Shown: in pieces, positions 9,039-19,616 of the stretch
Position numbering within the stretch: the stretch's first letter is position 1
Layout of the letters: the number at the start of each line of letters is the position of its first letter
Assembly: GCA_015179125.1 (NCBI GenBank)
Contig: WHVA01000001.1
Location: 434,001-498,000, forward strand
DNA length: 64,000 nucleotides
Origin: Gautieria morchelliformis
Lineage: Eukaryota; Basidiomycota; Agaricomycetes; Gomphales; Gomphaceae
Direction: 5' to 3'
The notes under the pieces: generated by a model
Seen by the model: only the letters and a program-made list of their open reading frames with translations
Databases searched by the model: none
Told to the model about the DNA's origin: nothing
Made by a program: the position numbers and the translations under genes

Positions 9039-12000
9039 TGTTAGTAATCGGGACGATGACACCGCCGAGGCAGAGCCGGCACGCATTTAGCCGGAGGTTC
9101 GAGATCGCTCTCCACCCCGGGTTGCTGGTGCACCGGCATCGCATCGGCACAGCAGCTCGAAGAGATTGGTAATATAGGAACATCATAATTAGTATATAAG
9201 GACAGATGATCTTGTACAGATCGTAATATAACAGATTATTATATCTCCTTCGTTCCACAGGTTATGGGCCCCGCGCATAACTAAACTACTACAAATCTAA
9301 CTACGCTCTATACTCCAATAACTCAATACCGATCGACGATGTCGAGTAGCAACAACACGTACAAGATCGACCCCTTGAACGGGGACAATTACGCGGCGTG
9401 GCGCCGGCGGCTCGAGTGGATACTCGATGACTCAGATCTGTGGGACGTGGCTATCGGCAGGGAGACGGAACCGAGACCGGCAGATGCCGACAACGTCACT
9501 GCGACCGAACAGCAGGAGATCGACGATTGGAGAAGGAAGGACAAGAAGGCTAGAAAAGAGATTTGCCTCAGAGTTGCCGATGAACAACTAGTTTACATCA
9601 ACCAGACGATGTCTGCATTTGCTGTATGGACTAGTCTACAAGCTATATTCGAATCTAAGGGAGCAGTGGGGATTGTAAATCTCCGAAGAGATTTCTTCCG
9701 GACGCTTGCCGAGGATGGCGCGAACATGGAGGAGCACGTACGCAAGCTCCGCGGCATTCAACAGGAATTGAATGCACGGGGGCATTACATCAGTGACACC
9801 GAGTTCTCGAACACGTTGCTGACGTCATTACCAGATTCTTGGTCGGCGTTTATTACGGCAGTAAACGCCAGTGGAGCCGGGACAACAGCTGATATATTAA
9901 TAGCTCGGGTCCTCGATGAGGATCGAGCACGGAAAGCTGGATCGACACGGCAGACGGCGCTTAAGGCGCAACAACGTCACAGGACCAGGAAAGATGACTC
10001 AGGAGCAACAAAGGGAAAGTGCCGAAATTGCGGCAAGAAGGGTCATTACGTGAAGGACTGTTGGGCGAAAGGTGGCGGCAAGGAGGGCCAAGCACCGAAA
10101 TGGTTCAAACCAGGGAACAAAGAAACAGTCAAACAAGCAGAAGAAAAGGACTTCGCATTTGTATCTAAGGAGGTAGCATACAGTGCTATATCCGCATCCG
10201 ACTGGTTAGCCGATTCAGCGGCAACAACACACATAGCTAGAAGCCGAAATGATTTCGCTAGCTATGCCGAGGAACCATCAGAAATCGAAGGAATTTCACC
10301 CGGTGCGGTACTACATACACAAGGCCGAGGCACTATATACATGGAATTCAAGATCGGTGCCAAGACGAACACGATCGAACTACGTGACGTCAAGCATGCA
10401 CCGGATGCGCCGAACAACCTTATCAGCGTAGGGCGTTTAACTGATAAGGGCAACACGGCCACATTTTCAGGCACCGGCGTCGAATTCAAATCACGCGCCG
10501 GAGTTACCTTCACACAGGGACAGAAGCGCGGGCGGCTATTCTGTATGAAGGCACGGGTCACTCGATCAGTCGAGGCACAGGACTTTGCCGCAGCGGCAAA
10601 AGGACGGTCATGGGACAAATGGCACAGGATACTCGGGCACGTCAACATAAATTCTATAAAGATGTTGAAATCTAACGATCTAGTCACCGGACTTGAGATC
10701 GACGAGTCAAACGAGCCGAGCCAGTGCAAGGCATGCATACAAGGCAAGCGGCATGTGGAGCCGTTCCCCAAAAGAGCCGAGGACACTGTAGAACAGGTCG
10801 GTGACCTGACAGTATCCGATGTATGGGGGCCTGCCCAGACCGAGGGACCATCACGTGAAAAATACTTTTATTCTTTCACGGACATCAAATCGAGGTACAC
10901 GGTCATCTATTTCGGGAGCGCCAAAGATGAAGCGCTCAAACACTTCGAGACGTACAAGGCATTCCTCGAGACCCAAACAGGTCAGAAACTGAAGAGGTTT
11001 CGCTCAGATAATGGAGGGGAATATGTCAATAAAAATTTCAAGGAATTTTGTGCAAAATATGGCATTATCATGGAGACCACAGCTCCATACTCCCCAGCCC
11101 AGAATGGAATCGCCGAACGACTCAACCGGACCTTACTCGAGCACGCACGGGCAATGATATTTGCCAAGAACCTGCCAAAAATACTCTGGCCCGAGGCCGT
11201 GGCTTACGCATGTTATATCAAAAATCGATCACCCACGCGAGCGCTTGGAGATGACGCAACGCCGTTCCAAGCACTATTCGGCAAGAAGCCGAACATAGCA
11301 CGTCTAGAGGAATTCGGGACAAATTGTTGGGTTATGGTGCCGGATCAACGTCGAGCCAAACTTGATCCAAAAGCAGAAGAACATATATTCGTCGGAGTAG
11401 CTGAACATGCAAAGGCCTGGAGGTACTACAATAAAGCCTCAAAGCACGTTCAAGTATCTAGGAACATTACATTTGACGAAAATGACAACCGACTCTACCC
11501 CATCCCAGATAACGACGATGACGACACGGCACCGCTCGAGGGGGAGCACTCACCGCCCGAGCATGTGCCGGACCCGATCACATCTACCCCACAGACGTCA
11601 TCACCCCAGACAACACCCGTTCCTGATCCACCTGAACAAGCGCCAGCTCCAGAGATCCGACGGAGCGCGCGTATCACTCAAAGACCGGATTACCGGAAGC
11701 TGAATAATTCAGGACGCACCGAGCAGGTTTACATAACGAGAGAAATCGTCACTGAACCTGAGAATTACAGAGCGGCGGTATCACGTGATGATGCGCCGAT
11801 CTGGGAGAAAGCAATGGAAATTGAGATGGACCAACACAAGACGTTAGGAACATGGGAGCTAACAGAACTACCACCCGGACGAGTAGCTATCGGTTGCCGA
11901 TGGGTATACGCTGTCAAAACACAACCGGACGGACAATTCGATAAGGCTAAAGCGAGGGTTGTGGCTCAAGGATTCACACAGAGGCCAGGGATGGATTACT

Positions 12001-13374
12001 ACGAGATAACCTCACCCGTGGTCAAATTCGATTCACTACGTATTCTATTAGCAATCGCAAACACACTCGATTGGGAAATCGAAATGATGGATGTCAAAGG
12101 CGCCTACCTCAATTCAACCATAGATGAGGAGATCTACATGCGCCAGCCCGACGGTTTTGACGATGGATCTGGACGCGTTCTAAGAATATACAGAGCGCTC
12201 TACGGACTCAAGCAATTGGGGCGAGCTTGGCATCAGCGCTTACGCAAATTACTACTCGATCTCGGCTTCCATCAAAGTACAGCCAATGAATGCGTCTACA
12301 TCAGACAAGATAAGGACTCAATCGAAGTCATATCAGTATATGTGGACGACTTTGGACTATTTGCTGACTCCAAAGGAGGGATGATTAAGCTCAAGGGGGA
12401 GCTTCATGGAAAATTCCCTTTAACAGATTTAGGAGAAATGAAGAAAATATTGGGAATTAGAGTTGAGAGGAATAGGGATGAGGGAACACTGATCATGTCT
12501 CAAGGACATTACATCGACATCATACTCGATCGATTCAACATGACAACGGCACATTCCGTATCTACACCTCTGCATAAAATGATCAAACTCACGACACCCA
12601 TGGACTCAACAGGTCCAACTGCCGAAGTACCCTATGCCAAGGCGATCGGATCACTCATGTATGCAGCACTTAGCACGCGACCTGATTTGGCCTTTACCGT
12701 ACAACATCTGAGCCAATTCACTACTACTTACGGAACCAAGCACTGGACGGCGATCAAGCACGCGCTCAGGTACCTCAAGGGGTCACGTGACGACGGCATA
12801 ATCTTCCGACGAGACGCTGGTCTCGACCTCGAAATATTTGTCGACTCGGATTATGCTAATAGAAACGACGCACTATCTATTAGTGGCTATGTAGCTATAC
12901 TAGGAGGGGGAGCTATCGCATGGAGCTCGAAAAAGCAGCGAACGATCGCGCTATCTACCACGGAGGCCGAATACATGGCACTTACCGAGGGCGCCAAGCA
13001 ATTAATCTGGCTGAGGCGTTTTATCAAGGAACTTGGAATCGATCAAACCCAGCCCACGTCACTTTGATCAGACAATCTAGGCGCCATTACACTATCGCAT
13101 GACGCAACGTATCATGCGCGTACCAAACACATCAATGTCGCATATCATTTCATCCGTGAGAAAGTGGCCTCTCACGAGGCATCACTTACGTACGTACCGA
13201 CGAAGGAGAACATAGCGGACATATTTACAAAGGGATTGGATTTATATCAACACAGGTATCTATTAGGGAAATTCGGATTTTGCCGAAGGGACTTCTCGCT
13301 GAGGGGGAGTGTTAGTAATCGGGACGATGACACCGCCGAGGCAGAGCCGGCACGCATTTAGCCGGAGGTTTGAG
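9039..13374 (+). mobile_element. Ty1/copia LTR retrotransposon, copy 1
   Basis: Parts seen: left LTR 9039-9259 (TG...CA), a possible primer-binding site starting TGGGCCCCGCGC at about 9265, a large open frame 9339-13067, a purine-rich tract at 13299-13308, and right LTR sequence from 13310 to about 13374. The family is Ty1/copia because integrase precedes reverse transcriptase. The protein is about 98% identical by eye to that of copy 2, so both are recent relatives. The element looks broken, with perhaps two breaks. It was inserted into the inverted ORF1 piece of LINE A and is therefore younger than that piece. Confidence 0.9.
9339..13067 (+). CDS. Copia polyprotein-type frame, 1242 codons
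   Basis: Domains in order: Gag-like region (about 1-220), a CCHC knuckle (CRNCGKKGHYVKDC, near 230), an aspartic protease motif (DSAATTHI, near 293), the GAG-pre-integrase HHCC region, the integrase core (DVWGP, DNGGEYV), a variable Pro/Asp-rich linker, reverse transcriptase (YVDDFGLF) and RNase H (DSDYANR, TTEAEYMAL). These would serve packaging, processing, integration and copying of the element. This is a fossil-type element copy, not a host gene. Antisense open frames within it are shadows. Confidence 0.88.
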   Translation: MSSSNNTYKIDPLNGDNYAAWRRRLEWILDDSDLWDVAIGRETEPRPADADNVTATEQQEIDDWRRKDKKARKEICLRVADEQLVYINQTMSAFAVWTSLQAIFESKGAVGIVNLRRDFFRTLAEDGANMEEHVRKLRGIQQELNARGHYISDTEFSNTLLTSLPDSWSAFITAVNASGAGTTADILIARVLDEDRARKAGSTRQTALKAQQRHRTRKDDSGATKGKCRNCGKKGHYVKDCWAKGGGKEGQAPKWFKPGNKETVKQAEEKDFAFVSKEVAYSAISASDWLADSAATTHIARSRNDFASYAEEPSEIEGISPGAVLHTQGRGTIYMEFKIGAKTNTIELRDVKHAPDAPNNLISVGRLTDKGNTATFSGTGVEFKSRAGVTFTQGQKRGRLFCMKARVTRSVEAQDFAAAAKGRSWDKWHRILGHVNINSIKMLKSNDLVTGLEIDESNEPSQCKACIQGKRHVEPFPKRAEDTVEQVGDLTVSDVWGPAQTEGPSREKYFYSFTDIKSRYTVIYFGSAKDEALKHFETYKAFLETQTGQKLKRFRSDNGGEYVNKNFKEFCAKYGIIMETTAPYSPAQNGIAERLNRTLLEHARAMIFAKNLPKILWPEAVAYACYIKNRSPTRALGDDATPFQALFGKKPNIARLEEFGTNCWVMVPDQRRAKLDPKAEEHIFVGVAEHAKAWRYYNKASKHVQVSRNITFDENDNRLYPIPDNDDDDTAPLEGEHSPPEHVPDPITSTPQTSSPQTTPVPDPPEQAPAPEIRRSARITQRPDYRKLNNSGRTEQVYITREIVTEPENYRAAVSRDDAPIWEKAMEIEMDQHKTLGTWELTELPPGRVAIGCRWVYAVKTQPDGQFDKAKARVVAQGFTQRPGMDYYEITSPVVKFDSLRILLAIANTLDWEIEMMDVKGAYLNSTIDEEIYMRQPDGFDDGSGRVLRIYRALYGLKQLGRAWHQRLRKLLLDLGFHQSTANECVYIRQDKDSIEVISVYVDDFGLFADSKGGMIKLKGELHGKFPLTDLGEMKKILGIRVERNRDEGTLIMSQGHYIDIILDRFNMTTAHSVSTPLHKMIKLTTPMDSTGPTAEVPYAKAIGSLMYAALSTRPDLAFTVQHLSQFTTTYGTKHWTAIKHALRYLKGSRDDGIIFRRDAGLDLEIFVDSDYANRNDALSISGYVAILGGGAIAWSSKKQRTIALSTTEAEYMALTEGAKQLIWLRRFIKELGIDQTQPTSL

Positions 13375-13907
13375 GCACCACACACCTCCTCCTCCTAGGT
13401 GTTGACCCCTGGGCCGTGATGGCGCAAGGGCGGTGGAGCTCGGACTCCTTTCTCAAGTACTGGCGGAAATGTGAAGAAATACTTCCCTTATTCATGGGCT
13501 TCCACCTGCAAGATCACTCTTCTATTCTCACTACCATGTCCAACTTTAAGACCAGACTTATGAATCAATAGATACACCGTTGACTTAGTTAGGGGGAGTC
13601 GGTCCCTGGGAGCGCCCGACTGGCCGTTCACTTCGTGAACTGGTTTTTGGGCTGAGTCAGGCGCTCTCCCCGACCTCACACGCGAGGGTCCCAGCTAAAA
13701 ATAGCCAGCTCTCAGGTGCGAGATATGGGGGTCACGTGCCCCCAGCGCAACTCCGCCCGGGTCACCAATCACGTGACCTGCTGAGTTGCCCATTTTCGCT
13801 GGCCTCTCTCTCCCCCCCTGACACTGCGAAAAGATTAGAGCCAACCCGCTCGAACCAAATCTTTTCGCACCCGTCAGGTCACACCCACATCGAGAATTAG
13901 CCAGCGC
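13375..13907. other. Spacer without a gene; long hairpin at 13817-13877
   Basis: No supported gene. Near its right end an inverted repeat has a perfect 12-bp stem, TGCGAAAAGATT at 13825-13836 and its complement at 13858-13869, extended outward by CCTGAC/GTCAGG with a small internal bulge. A partly palindromic GTCACGTG core lies near 13731. The left edge is an abrupt change at the end of recognisable LTR sequence, so a rearrangement joint is likely there. Confidence 0.6.
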
Positions 13908-15112
13908 TCGTGATTAATACTGCTCATGCTTCATCTGGCGCTACAATCCTTAAATGCCTATACTCGATTACTGTAAGGCGCCCATTGACGCATCTTTTTC
14001 TAGATCAGGAATTGTATGTTTGCTGGTGTAGGACGACGCTGCGTGGTGGTGATACGTCTGTTGTCCGATTTTCCCTGTTCCTCCTCCTGTGCTCGGGCCC
14101 TTGGGCCTCGACCTTATTGTACCATATACTGCATTGCCATTGGATGTACTTGATGAAAGTTATACTGCTTCACCTTTTGGAGCCCGGATGGCTTCGGTTC
14201 TCCTGTGATTCAACTAGCATGCTAGGTACACTTGGAGCTTCTAGCTAGTCGACCTTACTTGTATCCGTGCTCCGTCCAGCCGCATTCTTAGTCACCTATG
14301 TGGGCCCGGATATGGGGCATGCATATACGATGCTTGACATGATCAAGCGCCGCACCGTTCCGATGGCGGAAACTGTCTGTGGGGTGGGTCGCTGTGTCGA
14401 GCGACATGCAAGCATCTTACACATCGTACACGACGAGCTCATCATGCAGCGATGTCGTGTCTAAATATAGAAGACGACATACACGACATCGTCTCCCTGC
14501 GCGGTATCTCCGCCGCCAATTCCGTATACGATCGACGCAGATCCCTCCACACTCAATTCCCGTTCAGTAGCTCCACCTTCGCCAACGGCGACCTTCCCTC
14601 CCCACCCAAAGCTGTATAAAGTCTGCTCTCGCCCCCTCCAAAAATGCCCACGAATCCTCGATTCCAAATCCCCACCATCCGTACATTCTAAATAGAACAA
14701 TCTCTCACGTCGCCCGTCAACCTATAACCTATGGGTGACAGGGTAGTGCCGCTGCGACGGTGCGTGCTCGCTGTCTGCAGCGAAGAGCAGCGCTGGTTGT
14801 TCGTCGTTCGTCACAGGCTGAGGAGAAGAACGGTACGGTGTCGCAGGCCAAGGATACAATGAAGGGAATGGCGGACTCCGCAGCGTCCACCGTGGGGCCC
14901 GAGGTAAGTGCATATACGCTGACTCGATGCAGCGTCGTTGCTCGACTCTGCCAAGCACGGTGAGCAGCTGCCTCTCTACAGATATCTTGAATGGAGAGTC
15001 ATGAGGAGAAGATAGAAGATATCATCTCACGGGTGAGCCTCTGTCCGTATCTTGCTGCGTCGGCTTCCTGTCGTCGTACAAGAAAGGTGAGCAGACACAG
15101 GGGGCTTGTTAT
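13908..15112 (+). repeat. Composite repeat block Y, left copy, first part
   Basis: This segment is repeated in reverse complement at about 53590-54690, roughly 85-90% identical by eye. Its first 570 bp (13908-14480) also occurs at 22907-23452 and, inverted, at 40341-40886. It carries scraps that look like exons. Around 14760-14901 a frame containing QAKDTMKGMADSAAS ends in a GTAAGT donor; at about 15064-15087 another exon-like end reads CRRTRK before GTGAGC. The block continues after the copia at 19617. No transposase or terminal repeat is seen, so it is a segmental duplication and not a known transposon. Confidence 0.75.
14461..14700 (-). CDS. Repeat-borne hypothetical ORF
   Basis: A 79-codon frame shares QTLYSFGWG, EGSASIV and GGDT with the 194-codon frame at 53751-54335 (+) in the inverted partner block. 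Retention of the frame between copies of about 85-90% identity hints at past coding. No family is recognised and the ends are not decided by any signal. Confidence 0.2.
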   Translation of the reverse strand: MFYLECTDGGDLESRIRGHFWRGREQTLYSFGWGGKVAVGEGGATERELSVEGSASIVYGIGGGDTAQGDDVVYVVFYI

Positions 15113-18100
15113 TGTAGAACGAAGGAGTAAATATGATCTGATATTTACATTGATCTCAAGTAGATCGTTCCTTTATATACAAATTATAATGTCCATTATA
15201 TTACCAATCCCTTCGAGCTGCTGTGCCGATGCGATGCCGGCGCACCAGCAACCCGGGGTCGAGAGCGATCTCGAACCTCCGGCTAAATGCGTGCCGGCTC
15301 TGCCTCGGCAGTGTCATCGTTCCGATTACTAACACTCCCCCTCAGCGAGAAGTCCCTTCGGTAAAATCCTAATTTCCCTAATAGATACCTGTGTTGATGC
15401 ATGTCTAATCCCTTTGTAAATATGTCCGCTACGTTCTCCTTCGTCGGTACGTATGTAAGTGATGCCTCGTGAGAGGCCACTTTCTCACGGATAAAATGAT
15501 ATGCGACATTGATGTGTTTGGTACGCGCATGATACGTTGCGTCATGCGATAGTGTAATGGCGCCTAGATTGTCTGATCAAAGTGACGTGGGCTGGGTTTG
15601 ATCGATTCCAAGTTCCTTGATAAAACGCCTCAGCCAGATTAATTGCTTGGCGCCCTCGGTAAGTGCCATGTATTCGGCCTCCGTGGTAGATAGCGCGATC
15701 GTTCGCTGCTTCTTCGAGCTCCATGCAATAGTTCCTCCTCCTAGTATAGCTACGTAGCCACTAATAGATAGTGCGTCGTTTCTATTAGCATAATCCGAGT
15801 CGACAAATATTTCGAGGTCGAGACCAGCGTCTCGTCGGAAGATTATGCCGTCGTCACGTGACCCCTTGAGGTACCTGAGCGCGTGCTTGATCGCCGTCCA
15901 GTGCTCGGTTCCGTAAGTAGTAGTGAATTGGCTCAAGTGTTGTACGGTAAAAGCCAAATCAGGTCGCGTGCTGAGTGCTGCATACATGAGTGATCCGATC
16001 GCTTTGGCATAGGGTACTTCGGCAGTTGGACCTGTTGAGTCCATGGGTGTCGTGAGTTTGATCATTTTATGCAGGGGTGTAGATACCGAATGAGCCGTTG
16101 TCATGTTGAATCGATCGAGTATGATGTCGATGTAATGTCCTTGAGACATGATTAGCGTTCCCTCATCCCTATTCCTCTCAACTCTAATTCCCAAGATTTT
16201 CTTCATTTCTCCTAAATCTGTTAAAGGGAATTTCCCATGAAGCTCCCCCTTGAGTTTAATCATCCCTCCTTTGGAGTCAGCAAATAGTCCAAAGTCGTCC
16301 ACATATACTGATATGACTTCGATTGAGTCCTTATCTTGTCTGATGTAGACGCATTCATCGGCTGTACTTTGATGGAAGCCGAGATCGAGTAGTAATTTGC
16401 GTAAGCGCTGATGCCAAGCTCGTCCCGATTGTTTGAGTCCATAGAGCGCTCTGTATATTCTTAGAACGCGTCCAGATCCATCATCAAATCCGTCGGGCTG
16501 GCGCATGTAGATCTCCTCATCTATAGTTGAATTGAGGTAGGCGCCTTTGACATCCATCATTTCGATTTCCCAATCGAGTGTGTTTGCGATCGCCAATAGA
16601 ACACGTAGTGAATCGAATTTGACCACGGGTGAGGTTATCTCGTAGTAATCCATCCCTGGCCTCTGTGTGAATCCTTGAGCCACGACCCTTGCTTTAGCCT
16701 TATCAAATTGTCCATCCGGTTGCGTTTTGACGGCGTATACCCATCGGCAACCGATAGCTATTCGTCCGGGTGGTAGTTCTGTTAGCTCCCATGTTCCTAA
16801 CGTCTTGTGTTGGTCCATCTCAATTTCCATTGCTTTCTCCCAGATCGGCGCATCATCACGTGATACCGCCGCTCTGTAATTCTCAGGTTCAGTGACGATT
16901 TCTCTCGTTATGTAAACCTGCTCGGTGCGTCCTGAATTATTCAGTTTCCGGTAATCCGGCCTTTGAGTGATACGCGCGCTCCGTCGGATCTCTGGAGCTG
17001 GCGCTTGTTCAGGTGGATCAGGAACGGGTGTCGTGTGGGGTGATGACGTCTGTGGGGTAGATGTGATCGGGTCCGGCACATGCTCGCGCGGTGAGTGCTC
17101 CCCCTCGAGCGGTGCCGTGTCATCATCGTCGTTGTCTGGGATAGGGTAGAGTCGGTTGTCATTTTCGTCGAATGTGATATTTCTCGAAATTTGAACATGT
17201 TTTGAGGCTTTATTGTAATACCTCCATGCTTTTGCATGTTCTGCTACTCCGACGAAGATGTGTTCTTCTGCTTTTGGATCAAGTTTAGCTCGTCGTTGAT
17301 CCGGCACCATAACCCAACAATTTGTCCCGAATTCCTCTAGACGTGCTATGTTCGGCTTCTTGCCGAATAGTGCCTGGAACGGTGTTGCGTCATCTCCAAG
17401 CGCTCGCGTGGGTGATCGATTTTTGATATAACACGCGTAAGCCACGGCCTCGGGCCAGAGTATTTTTGGCAGGTTCTTGGCAAACATCATTGCCCGTGCG
17501 TGCTCGAGTAAGGTCCGGTTGAGTCGTTCGGCAATTCCATTCTGGGCTGGGGAGTATGGAGCTGTGGTCTCCATGATAATGCCATATTTTGCACAAAATT
17601 CCTTGAAATTTTTATTGACATATTCCCCTCCATTATCTGAGCGAAACCTCTTCAGTTTCTGACCTGTTTGGGTCTCGAGGAATGCCTTGTACGTCTCGAA
17701 GTGTTTGAGCGCTTCATCTTTGGCGCTCCCAAAATAGATGACCGTGTACCTGGATTTGATGTCCGTGAAAGAATAAAAATACTTTTCACGTGATGGTCCC
17801 TCGGTCTGGGCAGGTCCCCATACATCGGATACTGTCAGGTCACCGACCTGTTCTACAGTGTCCTCGGCTCTTTTGGGGAATGGCTCCACATGCCGTTTGC
17901 CTTGTATGCATGCCTTGCACTGGCTCGGCTCGTTTGATTCGTCGATCTCAAGTCCGGTGACTAGATCGTTAGATTTCAACAACTTTATGGAGTTTATATT
18001 GACGTGCCCTAGTATCCTGTGCCATTTGTCCCATGACCGTCCCTTTGCCGCTGCGGCAAAGTCCCGTGCCTCGACTGATCGGGTGACCCGTGCCTTCATA

Positions 18101-19616
18101 CAGAACAGCCGCCCGCGCTTCTGTCCCTGTGCAAAGGTAACTCCGGCGCGTGATTTGAATTCGACGCCGGTGCCTGAAAAAGTGGCTGTGTTGCCCTTAT
18201 CAGTCAGACGCCCTACGCTGATAAGGTTGTTCGGCGCATCCGGTGCATGCTTGACGTCACGTAGTTCGATCGTGTTCGTCTTGGCGCCGATCTTGAATTC
18301 CATGTATATAGTGCCTCGGCCTTGTGTATGTAGTACCGCGCCGGGTGAAATTCCTTCGATTTCCGATGGTTCCTCGGCATAGCTAGCGAAATCATTTCGG
18401 CTTCGAGCTATATGTGTTGTTGCCGCTGAATCGGCTAGCCAGTCGGATGCAGATATAGCACTGTATGCTACCTCCTTAGATACAAATGCGAAGTCCTTTT
18501 CTTCTGCTTGTTTGACTGTTTCTTTGTTCCCTGATTTGAACCATTTCGGTGCTTGGCCTTCCTTGCCGCCACCTTTCGCCCAACAGTCCTTCACGTAATG
18601 ACCCTTCTTGCCGCAATTTCGGCATTTTCCCTTTGTTGCTCCTGAGTCATCTTTCCTAGGTCTGTGACGTTGTTGCGCCTTAAGCGCCGTCTGCCGTGCC
18701 GATCCAGCTTTCCGTGCTCGATCCTCATCGAGGACCCGAGCTATTAATATATCAGCTGTTGTCCCGGCTCCACTGGCGTTTACTGCCGTAATAAACGCCG
18801 ACCAAGAATCTGGTAATGACGTCAGCAACGTGTTCGAGAACTCGGTGTCACTGATGTAATGCCCCCGCGCATTCAATTCCTGTTGAATGCCGCGGAGCTT
18901 GCGTACGTGCTCCTCCATGTTCGCGCCGTCCTCGGCAAGCGTCCGGAAGAAATCTCTTCGGAGATTTACAATCCCCACTGCTCCCTTAGATTCGAATATA
19001 GCTTGTAGACTAGTCCATACAGCAAACGCAGACATCGTCTGATTGATGTAAACTAGTTGTTCATCGGCAACTCTGAGGCAAATCTCTTTTCTAGCCTTCT
19101 TGTCCTTCCTTCTCCAATCGTCGATCTCCTGCTGTTCGGTCGCAGTGACGTTGTCGGCATCTGCCGGTCTCGGTTCCATCTCCCTGCCGATAGCCACGTC
19201 CCACAGATCTGAGTCATCGAGTATCCACTCGAGCCGCCGGCGCCACGCCGCGTAATTATCCCCGTTCAAGGGATCGATCTTGTACGTGTTATTGCTACTC
19301 GACATCGTTGATCGGTATTGAGTTGGTGGAGTATAGGGTGTAGTTGGAGTAAGCTAGGTTTGTAGTAGTTTAGTTATGCGCGGGGCCCATAACCTGTAGA
19401 ACGAAGGAGTAAATATGATCTGATATTTACATTGATCTCAAGTAGATCGTTCCTTTATATACAAATTATAATGTCCATTATATTACCAATCCCTTCGAGC
19501 TGCTGTGCCGATGCGATGCCGGCGCACCAGCAACCCGGGGTCGAGAGCGATCTCGAACCTCCGGCTAAATGCGTGCCGGCTCTGCCTCGGCAGTGTCATC
19601 GTTCCGATTACTAACA
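15113..19616 (-). mobile_element. Ty1/copia LTR retrotransposon, copy 2, young
   Basis: Both LTRs are present and 222 bp long: 19395-19616 (5') and 15113-15334 (3'). They look identical by eye, which points to a very recent insertion. The 5-bp target duplication GTTAT lies at 15108-15112 and 19617-19621. The host sequence is repeat block Y, and the inverted partner block has the unoccupied site at about 53588-53602. The internal part carries a 1242-codon frame like that of copy 1. The element looks nearly whole, with about one break. Confidence 0.93.
15577..19305 (-). CDS. Copia polyprotein-type frame, 1242 codons
   Basis: Same domain order as the frame at 9339-13067: Gag-like region, CCHC knuckle, DSAATTHI protease motif, integrase, reverse transcriptase with YVDDFGLF, and RNase H. 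The two frames have equal length and differ at roughly 2% of residues by eye, so they descend from a recent common source. Several antisense open frames in this interval are shadows. Confidence 0.88.
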   Translation of the reverse strand: MSSSNNTYKIDPLNGDNYAAWRRRLEWILDDSDLWDVAIGREMEPRPADADNVTATEQQEIDDWRRKDKKARKEICLRVADEQLVYINQTMSAFAVWTSLQAIFESKGAVGIVNLRRDFFRTLAEDGANMEEHVRKLRGIQQELNARGHYISDTEFSNTLLTSLPDSWSAFITAVNASGAGTTADILIARVLDEDRARKAGSARQTALKAQQRHRPRKDDSGATKGKCRNCGKKGHYVKDCWAKGGGKEGQAPKWFKSGNKETVKQAEEKDFAFVSKEVAYSAISASDWLADSAATTHIARSRNDFASYAEEPSEIEGISPGAVLHTQGRGTIYMEFKIGAKTNTIELRDVKHAPDAPNNLISVGRLTDKGNTATFSGTGVEFKSRAGVTFAQGQKRGRLFCMKARVTRSVEARDFAAAAKGRSWDKWHRILGHVNINSIKLLKSNDLVTGLEIDESNEPSQCKACIQGKRHVEPFPKRAEDTVEQVGDLTVSDVWGPAQTEGPSREKYFYSFTDIKSRYTVIYFGSAKDEALKHFETYKAFLETQTGQKLKRFRSDNGGEYVNKNFKEFCAKYGIIMETTAPYSPAQNGIAERLNRTLLEHARAMMFAKNLPKILWPEAVAYACYIKNRSPTRALGDDATPFQALFGKKPNIARLEEFGTNCWVMVPDQRRAKLDPKAEEHIFVGVAEHAKAWRYYNKASKHVQISRNITFDENDNRLYPIPDNDDDDTAPLEGEHSPREHVPDPITSTPQTSSPHTTPVPDPPEQAPAPEIRRSARITQRPDYRKLNNSGRTEQVYITREIVTEPENYRAAVSRDDAPIWEKAMEIEMDQHKTLGTWELTELPPGRIAIGCRWVYAVKTQPDGQFDKAKARVVAQGFTQRPGMDYYEITSPVVKFDSLRVLLAIANTLDWEIEMMDVKGAYLNSTIDEEIYMRQPDGFDDGSGRVLRIYRALYGLKQSGRAWHQRLRKLLLDLGFHQSTADECVYIRQDKDSIEVISVYVDDFGLFADSKGGMIKLKGELHGKFPLTDLGEMKKILGIRVERNRDEGTLIMSQGHYIDIILDRFNMTTAHSVSTPLHKMIKLTTPMDSTGPTAEVPYAKAIGSLMYAALSTRPDLAFTVQHLSQFTTTYGTEHWTAIKHALRYLKGSRDDGIIFRRDAGLDLEIFVDSDYANRNDALSISGYVAILGGGTIAWSSKKQRTIALSTTEAEYMALTEGAKQLIWLRRFIKELGIDQTQPTSL

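Noticed and set aside
8444-9172. 242-codon plus-strand frame as a gene
   Set aside because: It is the LINE ORF1 fragment running by chance into the copia LTR.
10262-10786. 174-codon minus-strand frame and its twin at 17858-18382
   Set aside because: Antisense shadows of the copia frame, conserved only because the elements are.
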